A stretch of 64,000 bases of DNA from Hyphomicrobiales bacterium. Lineage in GTDB: Bacteria; Pseudomonadota; Alphaproteobacteria; Rhizobiales; Rhizobiaceae. Made by a program: the position numbers and the translations under genes. Where the stretch lies: contig UEIF01000016.1 in the NCBI GenBank assembly GCA_900468805.1, positions 62,001-126,000 of the forward strand. Reading direction: 5' to 3'. Positions 33,309 to 41,966 of this stretch are shown here, one piece after another. The first letter of the stretch is position 1; each line of letters opens with the position of its first letter. Below the pieces are notes generated by a model. The model was not told where the DNA came from, did not search any database, and saw nothing but the letters and a program-made list of their open reading frames with translations.

Positions 33309-33578
33309 TCCATGCTTGGGAGGTTTGGGCTCTGTGTAAGGCAATCTGGCAGGCTAAGCCGATGGAAGATTGTACAATGGAGCCATGGCCTTCACCCGCC
33401 CATAACCCGCTCACGGGAAGAAAGCCTATGAATGGGCGAGACGGCCAGACGCAGAAAGTCTTGTGAAGGGAGGTTGGGGGTGCCTTGAAATGGCGCAACA
33501 AGGATCGAGGCCACGCCCGCCAATGAAGCCCGCGCAGACGCGGTCAGTCGAGCGACGATCTTCGCAAGAAATCCGCTG

Positions 33579-34157
33579 TCAGGCCTCGGCGCGGCCGCTG
33601 GAAGCGCTGCCTCGAAGAAGCCGCATAAACGCTTGGACGCGATTTCGGTGAGCACCGACGTCCGCCTTCAGGTTCGCGTCGATGCAGATACCAGAAAAGA
33701 AGGTCCAGATCAGATCGCAGACGTCGTCCACTTGATCTTGGGGAAACTCCGCTTCCACGTTCTTACGGATAGCAGCCATACGCGTTTCGTTGAAATCTGA
33801 AATCAATCGAACTGCGGCATCCGGCAGCAAGGCAATGTCGCGTGTAGAATTAACCGACAGGCACCCCGCGTAATCCCCAGAGAAGGCCGGCGCCAACGAA
33901 AGAAATTGCTCGATGTTGCCCAGCCCCAGTGGCCTGCTCGAAAGGATCCGCAAGGCCGGCCCTGTCTCGAGATATCGCCTCAGGGCTTCGACGAACATGT
34001 CGTCCTTGTTCTCGAACTCGGAATAGAGGCCGGACTTGTTCACTCCGGTCGCGGCTTCTAGCTGCTGGACATTTGCTCCAGCCAGCCCATAACGCCAGAA
34101 AACGGGTATCGCTTTGTCGAGCACTGTTTCCCGACTGAATTTTTTAGGTCTAGCCAT
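33579..34157 (-). CDS. TetR-family repressor
   Basis: 192-residue TetR regulator with the N-terminal helix-turn-helix KAIPVFWRYGLAGANVQQLE, AATGVNKSGLYSEFENKDDM. The remaining helices form the ligand domain and contain NSTRDIALLPDAAVRL. It is similar to the group represented by the C-terminal TetR_C of rhizobial efflux regulators. Four related palindromes sit before its own start (34172-34195), before the MFS gene (two) and before the lactonase-like gene. It therefore appears to control a three-promoter local regulon including itself. Ligand unknown. Confidence 0.9.
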   Translation of the reverse strand: MARPKKFSRETVLDKAIPVFWRYGLAGANVQQLEAATGVNKSGLYSEFENKDDMFVEALRRYLETGPALRILSSRPLGLGNIEQFLSLAPAFSGDYAGCLSVNSTRDIALLPDAAVRLISDFNETRMAAIRKNVEAEFPQDQVDDVCDLIWTFFSGICIDANLKADVGAHRNRVQAFMRLLRGSASSGRAEA

Positions 34158-34171
34158 GGCAAGAAGATAGT

Positions 34172-34195
34172 ATTCTGAACCGAATAGTTCAATAC
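34172..34195. promoter_or_regulatory. TetR operator O4 (autoregulation)
   Basis: TCTGAACCG-AA-TAGTTCAATA is an imperfect version of the TTGAACC/GGTTCAA palindrome, 15 bases upstream of the tetR start. Confidence 0.6.
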
Positions 34196-34374
34196 CCGCA
34201 TAGACGCAACGGTATCTCAGCTGATGAAATGCAGCCGCTCACGCCGGGACAGCTAATCCCCGGCTATCGCAGCGCGCTCGACGTGTTGATACGATGTCAC
34301 TGGCGGGAGGTTCAGTATGGTTCAAGGCGGCCGCTTTGTAACACTCAATAGGCGCGCGATACGCAAAGAGATTC

Positions 34375-34836
34375 CTATTCGGCGGCCGCCGATCGCTTCG
34401 AAGCAATCCGTCCATCCTGCAAAGCCTCACGCTCGGCGAAGACGCGGGTAACCTCGGCCATGTTGTCTGTGCCCCATGAGCAGAGCGGCACAAGGGCTTC
34501 GGCCAGGCTCCTACCCAACGGGGTGAGACTGTAGTCGACCCTTGGTGGAATCTCTTTGTAGTCGGTCCGCTTCACGAGACCGTCCGCCTCCAACTCCTTG
34601 AGCTGCTGGATCAGCATCTTGTCACTGACGTCGCGCACGGCTCGCCGTAGCGCGCCGTATCGGGTTGGGCCGCCCTGGGCGACGAAGTACAGGATCAGTG
34701 GTTTCCACTTTCCCGCAATAACACGCAACGTCGCGTCTAGGCCGCAGGTAAACCCTGCCAGCGTTGGAGTGCAGGTCTCAGCCGGTGGCATAGTCTGCGT
34801 TGACGACGAGTTGGAGTGTGACTGATCTAATGTCAT
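34375..34836 (-). CDS. HxlR-family transcriptional regulator
   Basis: 153-residue HxlR regulator: TCGLDATLRVIAGKWKPLIL, TRYGALRRAVRDVSDKMLIQ, QLKELEADGLV, IPPRVDYSLTPLGRSLAEAL. A Cys in FTCGL near residue 31 is at the usual redox-sensing position. It is divergent from the SDR at 34921 and shares with it a 84-base spacer containing a 22-base palindrome at 34859-34880, which fits repression of both. The C-terminus beyond residue 130 is variable. Confidence 0.9.
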   Translation of the reverse strand: MTLDQSHSNSSSTQTMPPAETCTPTLAGFTCGLDATLRVIAGKWKPLILYFVAQGGPTRYGALRRAVRDVSDKMLIQQLKELEADGLVKRTDYKEIPPRVDYSLTPLGRSLAEALVPLCSWGTDNMAEVTRVFAEREALQDGRIASKRSAAAE

Positions 34837-34858
34837 TTCTAGATACTTACCAAAAGGT

Positions 34859-34880
34859 GCATACTTGTCAATGAGTATGC
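34859..34880. promoter_or_regulatory. Palindrome, likely HxlR operator
   Basis: GCATACT and AGTATGC are perfect 7-base arms with an 8-base spacer between the divergent HxlR and SDR genes. The TACT...AGTA half-sites resemble those of the palindrome by the other HxlR gene at 20674. Confidence 0.55.
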
Positions 34881-34920
34881 GGGTCGCCAGCTTTGTCTGA
34901 TCTCAGTGAAGGAGCACATC

Positions 34921-35655
34921 ATGAACAGACTACAGGGTAAGACGGCAGTGATAACGGGCGGCGGAAGCGGCATCGGTTTCGGAGCCGCCAAGCGGTTCAT
35001 CGAAGAGGGCGCTTTTGTCTACATATTCGGCCGCCGCCAGGAAACACTCGACACCGCCGTAGCGCAACTCGGGTCCTCGGCACGCGCCGTCCAAGGGTCA
35101 GTGACCGACCTTTCCGACCTCAACCGGCTGTATGAGACGGTCGAGAGCGAGCGCGGCAGGCTGGATGTTCTCCTCGCCAATGCCGGGACCGGGTCGTTCG
35201 CGCCACTTGGCGAGATTACGCCTGAGCACTACGACCAGATCTTCGATCTCAACGTGAAGGGCACGGTGTTCACGGTGCAGAAGGCCCTGCCGCTGATGTC
35301 GGAGGGGGCGTCGATCATCTTGACGGGTTCAAGCACGGGGGTGATGGGGACGCCGGCCTTCAGCATCTACAGCGCAACGAAGGCGGCGGTCCGAAACCTC
35401 GCACGCAGCTGGGCGCTGGACTTACGCGGCACGGGCATCCGCGTCAACGTCATGTCGCCGGGGCCGATCACAACAGAGTTGGCATTGGAAGTCTTAGGTG
35501 ATGAAGGGATGAACGCAATCGGGGCGACGACAGTGCTCGGACGCATGGGCGAGCCCTCCGAGACCGGAGCGGTGGCTGCGTTTCTCGCATCTTCGGATTC
35601 AAGCTTCATGACTGGCGGCGAAGTCTTCGTCGATGGAGGTCTGGCGCAGGTCTAA
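34921..35655 (+). CDS. Short-chain dehydrogenase/reductase
   Basis: 244-residue classical SDR with TGGGSGIGFGAAKRF, ANAGTG, Ser in LTGSSTG and the catalytic [15 protein letters not shown]. The C-terminal SSFMTGGEVFVDGGLAQV is typical of the family. AAGGAG lies upstream of ATG 34921. It closely resembles the SDR at 41047-41802 along the whole length, so the two are paralogues. Controlled by the divergent HxlR gene by position. Substrate unknown. Confidence 0.9.
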   Translation: MNRLQGKTAVITGGGSGIGFGAAKRFIEEGAFVYIFGRRQETLDTAVAQLGSSARAVQGSVTDLSDLNRLYETVESERGRLDVLLANAGTGSFAPLGEITPEHYDQIFDLNVKGTVFTVQKALPLMSEGASIILTGSSTGVMGTPAFSIYSATKAAVRNLARSWALDLRGTGIRVNVMSPGPITTELALEVLGDEGMNAIGATTVLGRMGEPSETGAVAAFLASSDSSFMTGGEVFVDGGLAQV

Positions 35656-35981
35656 TCGGTAGTAGATGTGTCGGCGGCGTCGCAGGTTGGAAATTGCGGC
35701 CTGCGGCGTCGATTTGCTCTCAAGCTTGTAAATTAGGTGGTCGATGGCACGCGGACGAACGTTGATGAGAGCGGTCGAGCCTCATCGATCACCGTTCACG
35801 CATGCTCTGCGAGCGTTTCGCTGTCATCGCCGACATCATCTCCGCCGCTGCATCTCAGCACTCTAGCGCCGTTCAACTAATGGGGTCGCTGTTTCAAATC
35901 CTTTCAAGAGGAAACGCAAAATTTATACCTTCAGGCAGGGCAGGGGCTCACAATCGCTCCGAGCACCGTCGTCGCAGACCA
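35656..35981. other. Gene-free spacer
   Basis: About 325 bases between an SDR and the convergent MarR gene. No convincing gene, repeat or clear terminator was seen. Confidence 0.5.
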
Positions 35982-36440
35982 TCAAGTGCCCGGACGCTCC
36001 AGGCCGTCCTCAACGACGATCGAGTCGAGTTCTTTCCTAAGGGTGGCGACGCCCGCTGCACCGTTGAGCTTCGCGAACTCCTGTTGCGCTGCATTCCAGA
36101 GAGGCGATGCCTTGTCATGCAGGGCATCGCCCTCGCGGGTGAGTTCAATGACCCGATAGCGGCCATCGGTGGGCGACGGCTTCATCGTAACGAAACCGTC
36201 CCTCTCCAGCGTGCCGACCATCTTCCCCATCGCTGTGCGTTCGACGTCGAGCCGCTCGGCCAACATGTTAACCGTCGCGCTTTCTGCTTCCGCCAACGCG
36301 GCGAGGATGAGAAACTGCGTGATGCGCAGACCGACCGGCTCCAGGTGAGCGTCGTAAAGACGGGTGATCTGTCGGCTCGCTCTTCGCATGGCGTTGCAGT
36401 TGCACTGGTCGATCCCCAAGGGTTGGTTTGTCGACAGCAT
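35982..36440 (-). CDS. MarR-family regulator
   Basis: 152-residue MarR winged-helix regulator: LAALAEAESATVNMLAERLD, VERTAMGKMVGTLERDGFVT, PSPTDGRYRVIELT (the wing with conserved D-x-R). It has an N-terminal CNC near residue 14. AAGGGA precedes ATG 36440. It is the last gene of a minus-strand series NmrA-like, NTF2-like, SDR, MarR with short gaps (23, 63 and 80 bases), so it probably regulates its own operon through the tandem palindromes at 38604 and 38635. Confidence 0.88.
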   Translation of the reverse strand: MLSTNQPLGIDQCNCNAMRRASRQITRLYDAHLEPVGLRITQFLILAALAEAESATVNMLAERLDVERTAMGKMVGTLERDGFVTMKPSPTDGRYRVIELTREGDALHDKASPLWNAAQQEFAKLNGAAGVATLRKELDSIVVEDGLERPGT

Positions 36441-36520
36441 TGTCTTTCCCTTCAAATCCAAGCCTTGGCGTCTTCGCGCACGTTACGGAAGACGCGAAAG
36501 CATTCACCAGCCTTAGCGTT

Positions 36521-37237
36521 TCAGAACAATCCCGGCGGAGGCGTGATATAGCCGGGCACCTCGTCTGCCAGGGTGCTCTTTAGCAGAAGCGTGCCCTTGT
36601 CCGCCATGATCTCGCTCTTGCCTTCACCGAGCGCGTCATAGGTTTGGGTCGCAACGTCGGCGGGGCTGGTCTTCGGCACGTCGATGCCGTTCGTCAGATC
36701 GGTGTCGAGGAACCCGACATGGAGTCCAAGTACCTGGATACCGCGGTCCGCGAGGTGGAACCTTAGCTGATTGGTATAGCTCCAGGCGGCGGCCTTGGAC
36801 GCGGCATAGGGCGTGAGATAGGGTCGCGGCAGCCATACGATGTCCGAGAGGACGTTGATGATCGCCGCCTTGGACTGCTTCGACAGGGCCGGTTCGAACG
36901 CCTGGGTCACACGCGCCAGACCATAGTAGTTGGTGTCGAACAGCGCCTTCGATTGGCTTTCGAAGTCTGCAGCCAGAGGATTGTCGATCAGCGCGGCGAT
37001 CCCGGCGTTGTTGATCAGGATGGTCGTATCCGCTGCAATCTCGGCGGCCGCTGCGATCGTTGCGGGATCGGTGACGTCGATGCGCACCGGGACGACGCCG
37101 GCTTCGTCGAACCCGTTCGTATTGCGCATGCCGGCGTAGACCTTCTTCGCGCCGCGACGCACCGCCTCGCGGGCGAAGGCAAGGCCCAAGCCGCGATTGG
37201 CACCGGTGATGAAGACCGTTGCATTCTTGATTTCCAT
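36521..37237 (-). CDS. Short-chain dehydrogenase/reductase
   Basis: 238-residue SDR: TGANRGLGLAFAREAVRRGA binds NAD(P), INNAGIA is NNAG, Ser is in INVLSDI and YAASKAAAWSY holds Tyr and Lys. GLHVGFLDTDLTNGI follows the usual PG loop. It sits in the MarR operon between the NTF2-like gene and marR. The substrate is unknown. Confidence 0.88.
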   Translation of the reverse strand: MEIKNATVFITGANRGLGLAFAREAVRRGAKKVYAGMRNTNGFDEAGVVPVRIDVTDPATIAAAAEIAADTTILINNAGIAALIDNPLAADFESQSKALFDTNYYGLARVTQAFEPALSKQSKAAIINVLSDIVWLPRPYLTPYAASKAAAWSYTNQLRFHLADRGIQVLGLHVGFLDTDLTNGIDVPKTSPADVATQTYDALGEGKSEIMADKGTLLLKSTLADEVPGYITPPPGLF

Positions 37238-37300
37238 AACACGTCTCCTTGTTGGCTGGATTTTTGCCGCGTCCCGGTGCGGGAATCGTGCGGCAAGGGT

Positions 37301-37675
37301 TCAAAGGAAAAGCTCTTCGGGCAACTGCCCGGAAAGCGCAGATCGCAGGTGGTTGGCGAGTGCCACGACGGCATCGACAGGATCCATACGGACGCTGACC
37401 CGGGAGACGGTGCCATCGGGATTGTGGTCGATGACGGCAACCGCGTTGAGGCTCCCGCCGCTCGTCAGCTTTGCTTCATATTCGAGCAACGTCCGCAAGC
37501 CGATGGTGCCGAGAAAGGTCGGGTTCTGCTCGACGTAAAAGGCGCCGACGGCGTCCACAACCTTGCGGATGGTTTCACGGCCGACCACCGGGCCGCGCAG
37601 GACGGAACTCGTCAACTTTGCATCCTCGGTCAGGTCGTCGAGGAAGGGATGTCGTTCTTCATGTGCGTTCGACAT
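37301..37675 (-). CDS. NTF2-like (SnoaL-type) protein
   Basis: 124-residue cone-shaped NTF2-like fold by pattern: an N-terminal helix (HPFLDDLTEDAKLTSSVLRG), GRETIRKVVDAVGAFY, then alternating strands ending in DPVDAVVALANHLR. Such proteins bind small ligands or act as isomerases or dehydratases. ATG 37675 is preferred over an upstream start at 37702 that overlaps the NmrA-like gene. It lies between the NmrA-like gene and the SDR in the MarR-associated operon. Confidence 0.72.
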   Translation of the reverse strand: MSNAHEERHPFLDDLTEDAKLTSSVLRGPVVGRETIRKVVDAVGAFYVEQNPTFLGTIGLRTLLEYEAKLTSGGSLNAVAVIDHNPDGTVSRVSVRMDPVDAVVALANHLRSALSGQLPEELFL

Positions 37676-37698
37676 TGTCGTTGTCCTTCGTTCGTCTC

Positions 37699-38583
37699 TC
37701 AATGGAAGGCGTCGCGATACTTGGCGATGAATTCGGGAACCGAGAGTGCAGGAGTTCCCGTCACCCGCTCGACGACGTCGTTGGTGCCGGCGAAGATGCT
37801 CTCGCGATAGTTCTGCGCGACCTCGACGAGGTGCTGCACCAGGAAGGGCGGGAACTTGTAGAGGTTCTCCATCTTGTCCTTAAACTCCTCGATTGAGGTC
37901 GGGGCGTATTCGATCTTTGCGCCAAGGACGTCGCTCATCGCAGCGGCGATCTCGGTGTGGTTCAATTCGACGGGGCCATGGAGCGTATAGATTTTGCCGC
38001 CGTGACCTTCAGGTTTTGCCAACAGATGGGCGATCACACGACCTTGGTCATCGGAGCTGATCGGCGCATGACGGCCGTCCCCAAACGGGAACTCGATCTT
38101 CTTCGAGGCCCAGATTTCCTTCGCGAAGTGCGGATAGACGAGCCAATCGGCGAAGAACGTCGGCCTCAGATGGGTTGTCGCCACACCGGACCAGTCGAAT
38201 ACTCGCTCTGAGATCCAGTGATCCTGCGCCGCGTGGCTGGCCGACTCCCTACGGGCTGAAATCTGCGACATGTTAACAATCGCGGTGACGCCTGCTTCCT
38301 TTGCTGCCTGTGCGAAGTAAGCGGCAGCACTCAGAATTCCCGGTGCGATCGGATGCAGGAAATACGCGGACTTGATGCCTTCCATTGCCAAACGGATGTG
38401 GTCGATGTCCGTGAAGTCGCCAACGGCGGTTTCGACACCCCGGCTGCGCAGGGCTTGCGCGCGGTCGTCATCCGAGCGGACGTAGGCTCGAACCTTGTGG
38501 CCCATCTTCAGTAACTCGTCGATCGCCGCGCCCCCGGTCCGTCCGGTTGCGCCAGTGACTAGAATGTCTGCTGCATCGTTCAT
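37699..38583 (-). CDS. NmrA-like NAD(P)-binding protein
   Basis: 294-residue atypical SDR of the NmrA/HSCARG type. The motif VTGATGRTGGAAIDELL binds NAD(P); VRSDDDRAQALRSRGVETAV, GDFTD and YFLHPI follow in the family order. These proteins often act as redox sensors or as quinone reductases (QorB-like). GGAGAAACG precedes ATG 38583. It is the first gene of the operon ending in marR, with two GAGCATATGCTC palindromes directly upstream. Confidence 0.88.
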   Translation of the reverse strand: MNDAADILVTGATGRTGGAAIDELLKMGHKVRAYVRSDDDRAQALRSRGVETAVGDFTDIDHIRLAMEGIKSAYFLHPIAPGILSAAAYFAQAAKEAGVTAIVNMSQISARRESASHAAQDHWISERVFDWSGVATTHLRPTFFADWLVYPHFAKEIWASKKIEFPFGDGRHAPISSDDQGRVIAHLLAKPEGHGGKIYTLHGPVELNHTEIAAAMSDVLGAKIEYAPTSIEEFKDKMENLYKFPPFLVQHLVEVAQNYRESIFAGTNDVVERVTGTPALSVPEFIAKYRDAFH

Positions 38584-38603
38584 CGTCGTTTCTCCAGCTA
38601 ATA

Positions 38604-38646
38604 AGAGCATATGCTCTCGATGGAAAACAGATAGGAGCATATGCTC
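38604..38646. promoter_or_regulatory. Tandem palindromes upstream of the NmrA-like gene
   Basis: Two copies of the perfect palindrome GAGCATATGCTC, at 38605-38616 and 38635-38646, lie 30 bases apart (about three helical turns) just upstream of the first gene of the operon. The first copy extends to AGAGCATATGCTCT. The MarR protein at the end of the operon is the most likely binder; this is inferred. Confidence 0.6.
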
Positions 38647-38848
38647 TTACAGTCAAGGTGAACTTGGAGAGTGAAGAGGAGGTGCGGCGAATATTCCTTC
38701 GGAAATGCTTCCCGCGCCGAGGAAGCCTGCGACTGAACGCGTAGCAGCACGGACATCCCGACGTCCCTACCGGTTCTTTCAAATTCTGCTCGAATATGCG
38801 AAGTACATCAGATGACTGAGGCCATCGTCTCGAAACGAAAGGACGATC

Positions 38849-40567
38849 ATGGCACTGATAGACTTCCCGGCTGAATCCAGGACACCGCTTGCCAGCCTGA
38901 CCAAGGCGACGTCGGCCATCTCCCGTGCGCGCAACATCGACGAAATGGTGGCGACCATTCGCGCCAGCGCGCGGTCTCTCATTGGATGCGAAGGGATTGC
39001 TGTCATCCGTCGGGAGGGTGATCTCTGCCACTACGTCGAGGAGGATGCTGTCGGGCAGCTCTGGAAGGGCCAGAAGTTTCCGGCAAACGCCTGCATCTCT
39101 GGCTGGGCCATGATCAACAGGCAGACAGTCGTCGTGCCAGATGTGGCCCGAGACGATCGCATCCCCTACGAACTCTACGCCGGGACGTTCGTACGAGCCG
39201 GCGCCATAGCTCCGATCCGCAGGGACGATCCCGTGGGCGCGATCGGCGCCTACTGGTCGCGGCCGTATCAGCCGACGCAGTGGGAAGTGGAAACGCTGGA
39301 GGCTGTTGCGGAAGCAGCGGCGACGGCCGTCGAGACGATCGGCTTCGTGGCGAAGCTGAAGCTGGAGAGAACCGCAACTCCCATCATTACCGGACCGGGC
39401 GGCTTCCAAGCGGATATCGAAACCATTGCCGGGATCGCGGCAGTCCCCACAATGCTGGACGTCGCCTTGCGGATGACCGGGATGGGCTTTGCGGCGATCG
39501 CTCGCGTGACCGAAACACGCTGGATTACCTGCAGCTCCCTCGACCATGTGGGGTTCGGTCTGAAGCCAGGAGATGAGCTTCCCATTGAAAGCACGCTCTG
39601 CAACGAGATCCGCGACCACCGACAGGCGATCGTGTTCGACGACGCGGCAAATGATGACCGGTACAGAGATCATCACACTCCACGCATCTACGGGCTGCGT
39701 AGCTACATCTCGATGCCGATCATACGGGCGGACGGCTCCTTCTGGGGCACCCTCTGTGCCATCGACCCCAATCCGGCGAAGGTCGATAATCCTCAAGTCG
39801 TCGGCACATTCAAGCTGTTCGCGGAACTGATCGCTCATCACCTGGACGCCGGTGATCAGCTTCGCCTCACACAAGCATCGTTGGAGCGGGAGCGGGAGCT
39901 CTCGGAGCTTCGCGAGCAGTTCATCGCCGTCCTCGGTCACGACCTTCGCAACCCGCTTGCCGCGGTTGATGCCGGAACGAGCCGGCTCCTCAAAGAGGGT
40001 TGGACCGATCGCAGTCCGTTATTCCTGAACCTGATGAAGGCCAGCATCTCCAGGATGACCGGTCTCGTCGATGACATCATGGATCTTGCACGCGCGCGCC
40101 TTGGCGGAGGCATCTCACTGGAGATGAGGGAAACCAATATGGTCGAGACGCTACAGGTCGTAGTGGACGAGATCCGTTCCGCCCATCCGGACCGCGACAT
40201 CCGCCTTGCGTTGGACTTTCCGGAGCCCGCTGTCGTCGACCGAGTCAGGATCGCGCAGCTGTTCTCGAACCTCGTCTCGAATGCGGTCAGTCACGGCGCC
40301 GAGGAGCAACCGATAGAGATTAGGGGCCGTCATGGCACGGACGCGATCGAAGTCAGCGTGCGCAACGGCGGTAGTCCCATTCCTCCCGACCAGATCGAGA
40401 AGCTGTTTCTGCCGTTCAAGCGCGGAGACGGCTCCCACGTGGGAGAGGGGCTCGGCCTCGGTCTCTATATCGCTTTGGAGATTGCTAAGGCGCATGGCGG
40501 GACGATCGACGTCTTGTCGGACGAAGCCGGAACCTGCTTCACCTTCAGGATGCCGACAAGCCACTAG
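38849..40567 (+). CDS. Sensor histidine kinase with two GAF-type domains
   Basis: 572-residue kinase without membrane helices, so cytosolic. Residues about 15-175 and 190-345 read as two GAF domains (VRAGAIAPIRRDDPVGAIGA; YGLRSYISMPIIRADGSFWG). A classical HisKA follows with the acceptor His in VLGHDLRNPLAAV. The catalytic domain has QLFSNLVSNAVSHG (N box) and GEGLGLGLYIALEIAKAHGG. AAAGGACGATC precedes the ATG. No response regulator gene is adjacent, so it is an orphan here. GAF domains suggest a bound small ligand or chromophore; no bilin-type Cys could be assigned. Confidence 0.88.
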   Translation: MALIDFPAESRTPLASLTKATSAISRARNIDEMVATIRASARSLIGCEGIAVIRREGDLCHYVEEDAVGQLWKGQKFPANACISGWAMINRQTVVVPDVARDDRIPYELYAGTFVRAGAIAPIRRDDPVGAIGAYWSRPYQPTQWEVETLEAVAEAAATAVETIGFVAKLKLERTATPIITGPGGFQADIETIAGIAAVPTMLDVALRMTGMGFAAIARVTETRWITCSSLDHVGFGLKPGDELPIESTLCNEIRDHRQAIVFDDAANDDRYRDHHTPRIYGLRSYISMPIIRADGSFWGTLCAIDPNPAKVDNPQVVGTFKLFAELIAHHLDAGDQLRLTQASLERERELSELREQFIAVLGHDLRNPLAAVDAGTSRLLKEGWTDRSPLFLNLMKASISRMTGLVDDIMDLARARLGGGISLEMRETNMVETLQVVVDEIRSAHPDRDIRLALDFPEPAVVDRVRIAQLFSNLVSNAVSHGAEEQPIEIRGRHGTDAIEVSVRNGGSPIPPDQIEKLFLPFKRGDGSHVGEGLGLGLYIALEIAKAHGGTIDVLSDEAGTCFTFRMPTSH

Positions 40568-41046
40568 GCGGAGACTCCGCGACGAGTTCATCGCCTCGAC
40601 CTTCGCGCTCCAGGCAGACGAGCGATCTTCAACTGTAGTCGGACGCGGTTACCGATCGCCCATGTTTAGGACGCGGATTGTCTTTGCCATGTCAAAAGAG
40701 TGTGATCTCTGACAGCCGACAGACACGACAAGCGGCTCTTGCAGGTTTATCACGCTGCTTGTTCTGACCCAGCAGCTTCGCGAACTCGAAGCCGACGGCG
40801 TGATCAGGGTAGCGCCTAATCCGGCAAGCGGGACTGTGCCGTTATTTACGCCGACGAGGGTATTGCAGGAGCGGTTCTCGAAGCCGCAGAAGCTGCGAAT
40901 TCAAGGATATGCTAGTGGCCGTGTCCGTCTCATTAACGTAACTCCTGCTTCAAGGAGCGCGACCTTGCGACGCTTTTGCTAGAACACTTAGATCTGGCTT
41001 CGAAACCGGAGCAGTTCGGCGGCGGCCGAAGCCGCCCCCACCTGGA
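40568..41046. other. Spacer with degraded sequence
   Basis: About 480 bases without an intact gene between an orphan kinase and an SDR. Apart from the HxlR fragment listed separately, I see nothing functional. Confidence 0.5.
40758..40808 (+). pseudogene. HxlR-family gene fragment
   Basis: Seventeen codons read LVLTQQLRELEADGVIR, matching the recognition-helix part of HxlR regulators (compare TNQLRELEDDGLIERK at the other locus). Both sides are out of frame or unrelated, so this is a relic. Its place near the SDR at 41047, a paralogue of an HxlR-controlled SDR, suggests it was that gene's lost regulator. Confidence 0.55.
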
Positions 41047-41802
41047 CTAGACTTGTGCCTTACCGCCGTCCGCGAAAATCTCGGCGCCGTTGACGAAGCT
41101 CGAGTCATCGGTCGCGAGAAACAGCGCCACCTTCGCAATCTCTTCCGGCTCGCCGACGCGGCCAAGTGGTACAGTCGATGCGAGGTAGTCCAGAAGACCC
41201 TGCTGCTGAGCCTTGTCGTCGCCGGCGAGTTCCACCAGTCCCGTCGTGTGGATCGGTCCCGGCGAGACGACATTGACGCGGACGCCCTTACCCTTGAGGT
41301 CGAGGATCCAGGAGCGTGCTAGATTGCGCACGGCAGCCTTCGACGCCGAATAGATGCTGAAGTTGGCGTTCCCTTCAATGCCGACGATCGAGCCCGCGAG
41401 GATGACGGAGGAGCCTTCCTTCAAGAGCGGAAGCGCTTTCTGGACCGTGAAGACAACGCCCTTCACGTTTCGGCCGAAGATGTCGTCGTAATGCTCTTCG
41501 GTGATCTGGCCGAGCGGCAACATGCTGCCACCGCCAGCATTGGCAAAGAGGACGTCGATGCGGCCATGGGCTGTCTTGATCTGATCGTACAGCCGGTCCA
41601 GGTCTTCCAGCTTTCCTGAATCCGCCTTTACGCCCGTCACCTTGCCTCCAATCTCCGCGACTGCAGCGTTGAGAACATCCTGACGGCGCCCGGTGATGTA
41701 GACGTGGGCACCTTCGGCTGCGAAGAGTTTTGCTGTGGCAAGGCCGATGCCGCTCGTACCGCCGGTAACAACGGCTACCTTATTTGCAAGTCTATTGCTC
41801 AT
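41047..41802 (-). CDS. Short-chain dehydrogenase/reductase
   Basis: 251-residue classical [30 protein letters not shown], Ser in [32 protein letters not shown] and [20 protein letters not shown] precedes ATG 41802. It is a clear paralogue of the SDR at 34921-35655. No intact regulator is adjacent on its 3' side, only an HxlR relic; the LysR gene at 41967 lies upstream on the same strand. Substrate unknown. Confidence 0.9.
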   Translation of the reverse strand: MSNRLANKVAVVTGGTSGIGLATAKLFAAEGAHVYITGRRQDVLNAAVAEIGGKVTGVKADSGKLEDLDRLYDQIKTAHGRIDVLFANAGGGSMLPLGQITEEHYDDIFGRNVKGVVFTVQKALPLLKEGSSVILAGSIVGIEGNANFSIYSASKAAVRNLARSWILDLKGKGVRVNVVSPGPIHTTGLVELAGDDKAQQQGLLDYLASTVPLGRVGEPEEIAKVALFLATDDSSFVNGAEIFADGGKAQV

Positions 41803-41966
41803 TTCAATCTCCACTGAGCGCGCGAAAGGTTCGTCTCGAGCGCGCCCTGATCGTTACGTTGTCGATATGTCGGTGCGTGGCAGTGACGCCGATTGGTCGT
41901 CTGTTCGCCACCCGATGAACCAAAGCTATGATTTCAAACGGGCTTCGAGAAGAACGCAGCCATTGG

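Noticed and set aside
35802..36551. 249-codon plus-strand frame
   Set aside because: It is the complement of the MarR gene and has no family features.
38468..39940. 490-codon minus-strand frame
   Set aside because: It covers the complement of the GAF kinase and the start of the NmrA-like gene; composition is unlike a real protein.
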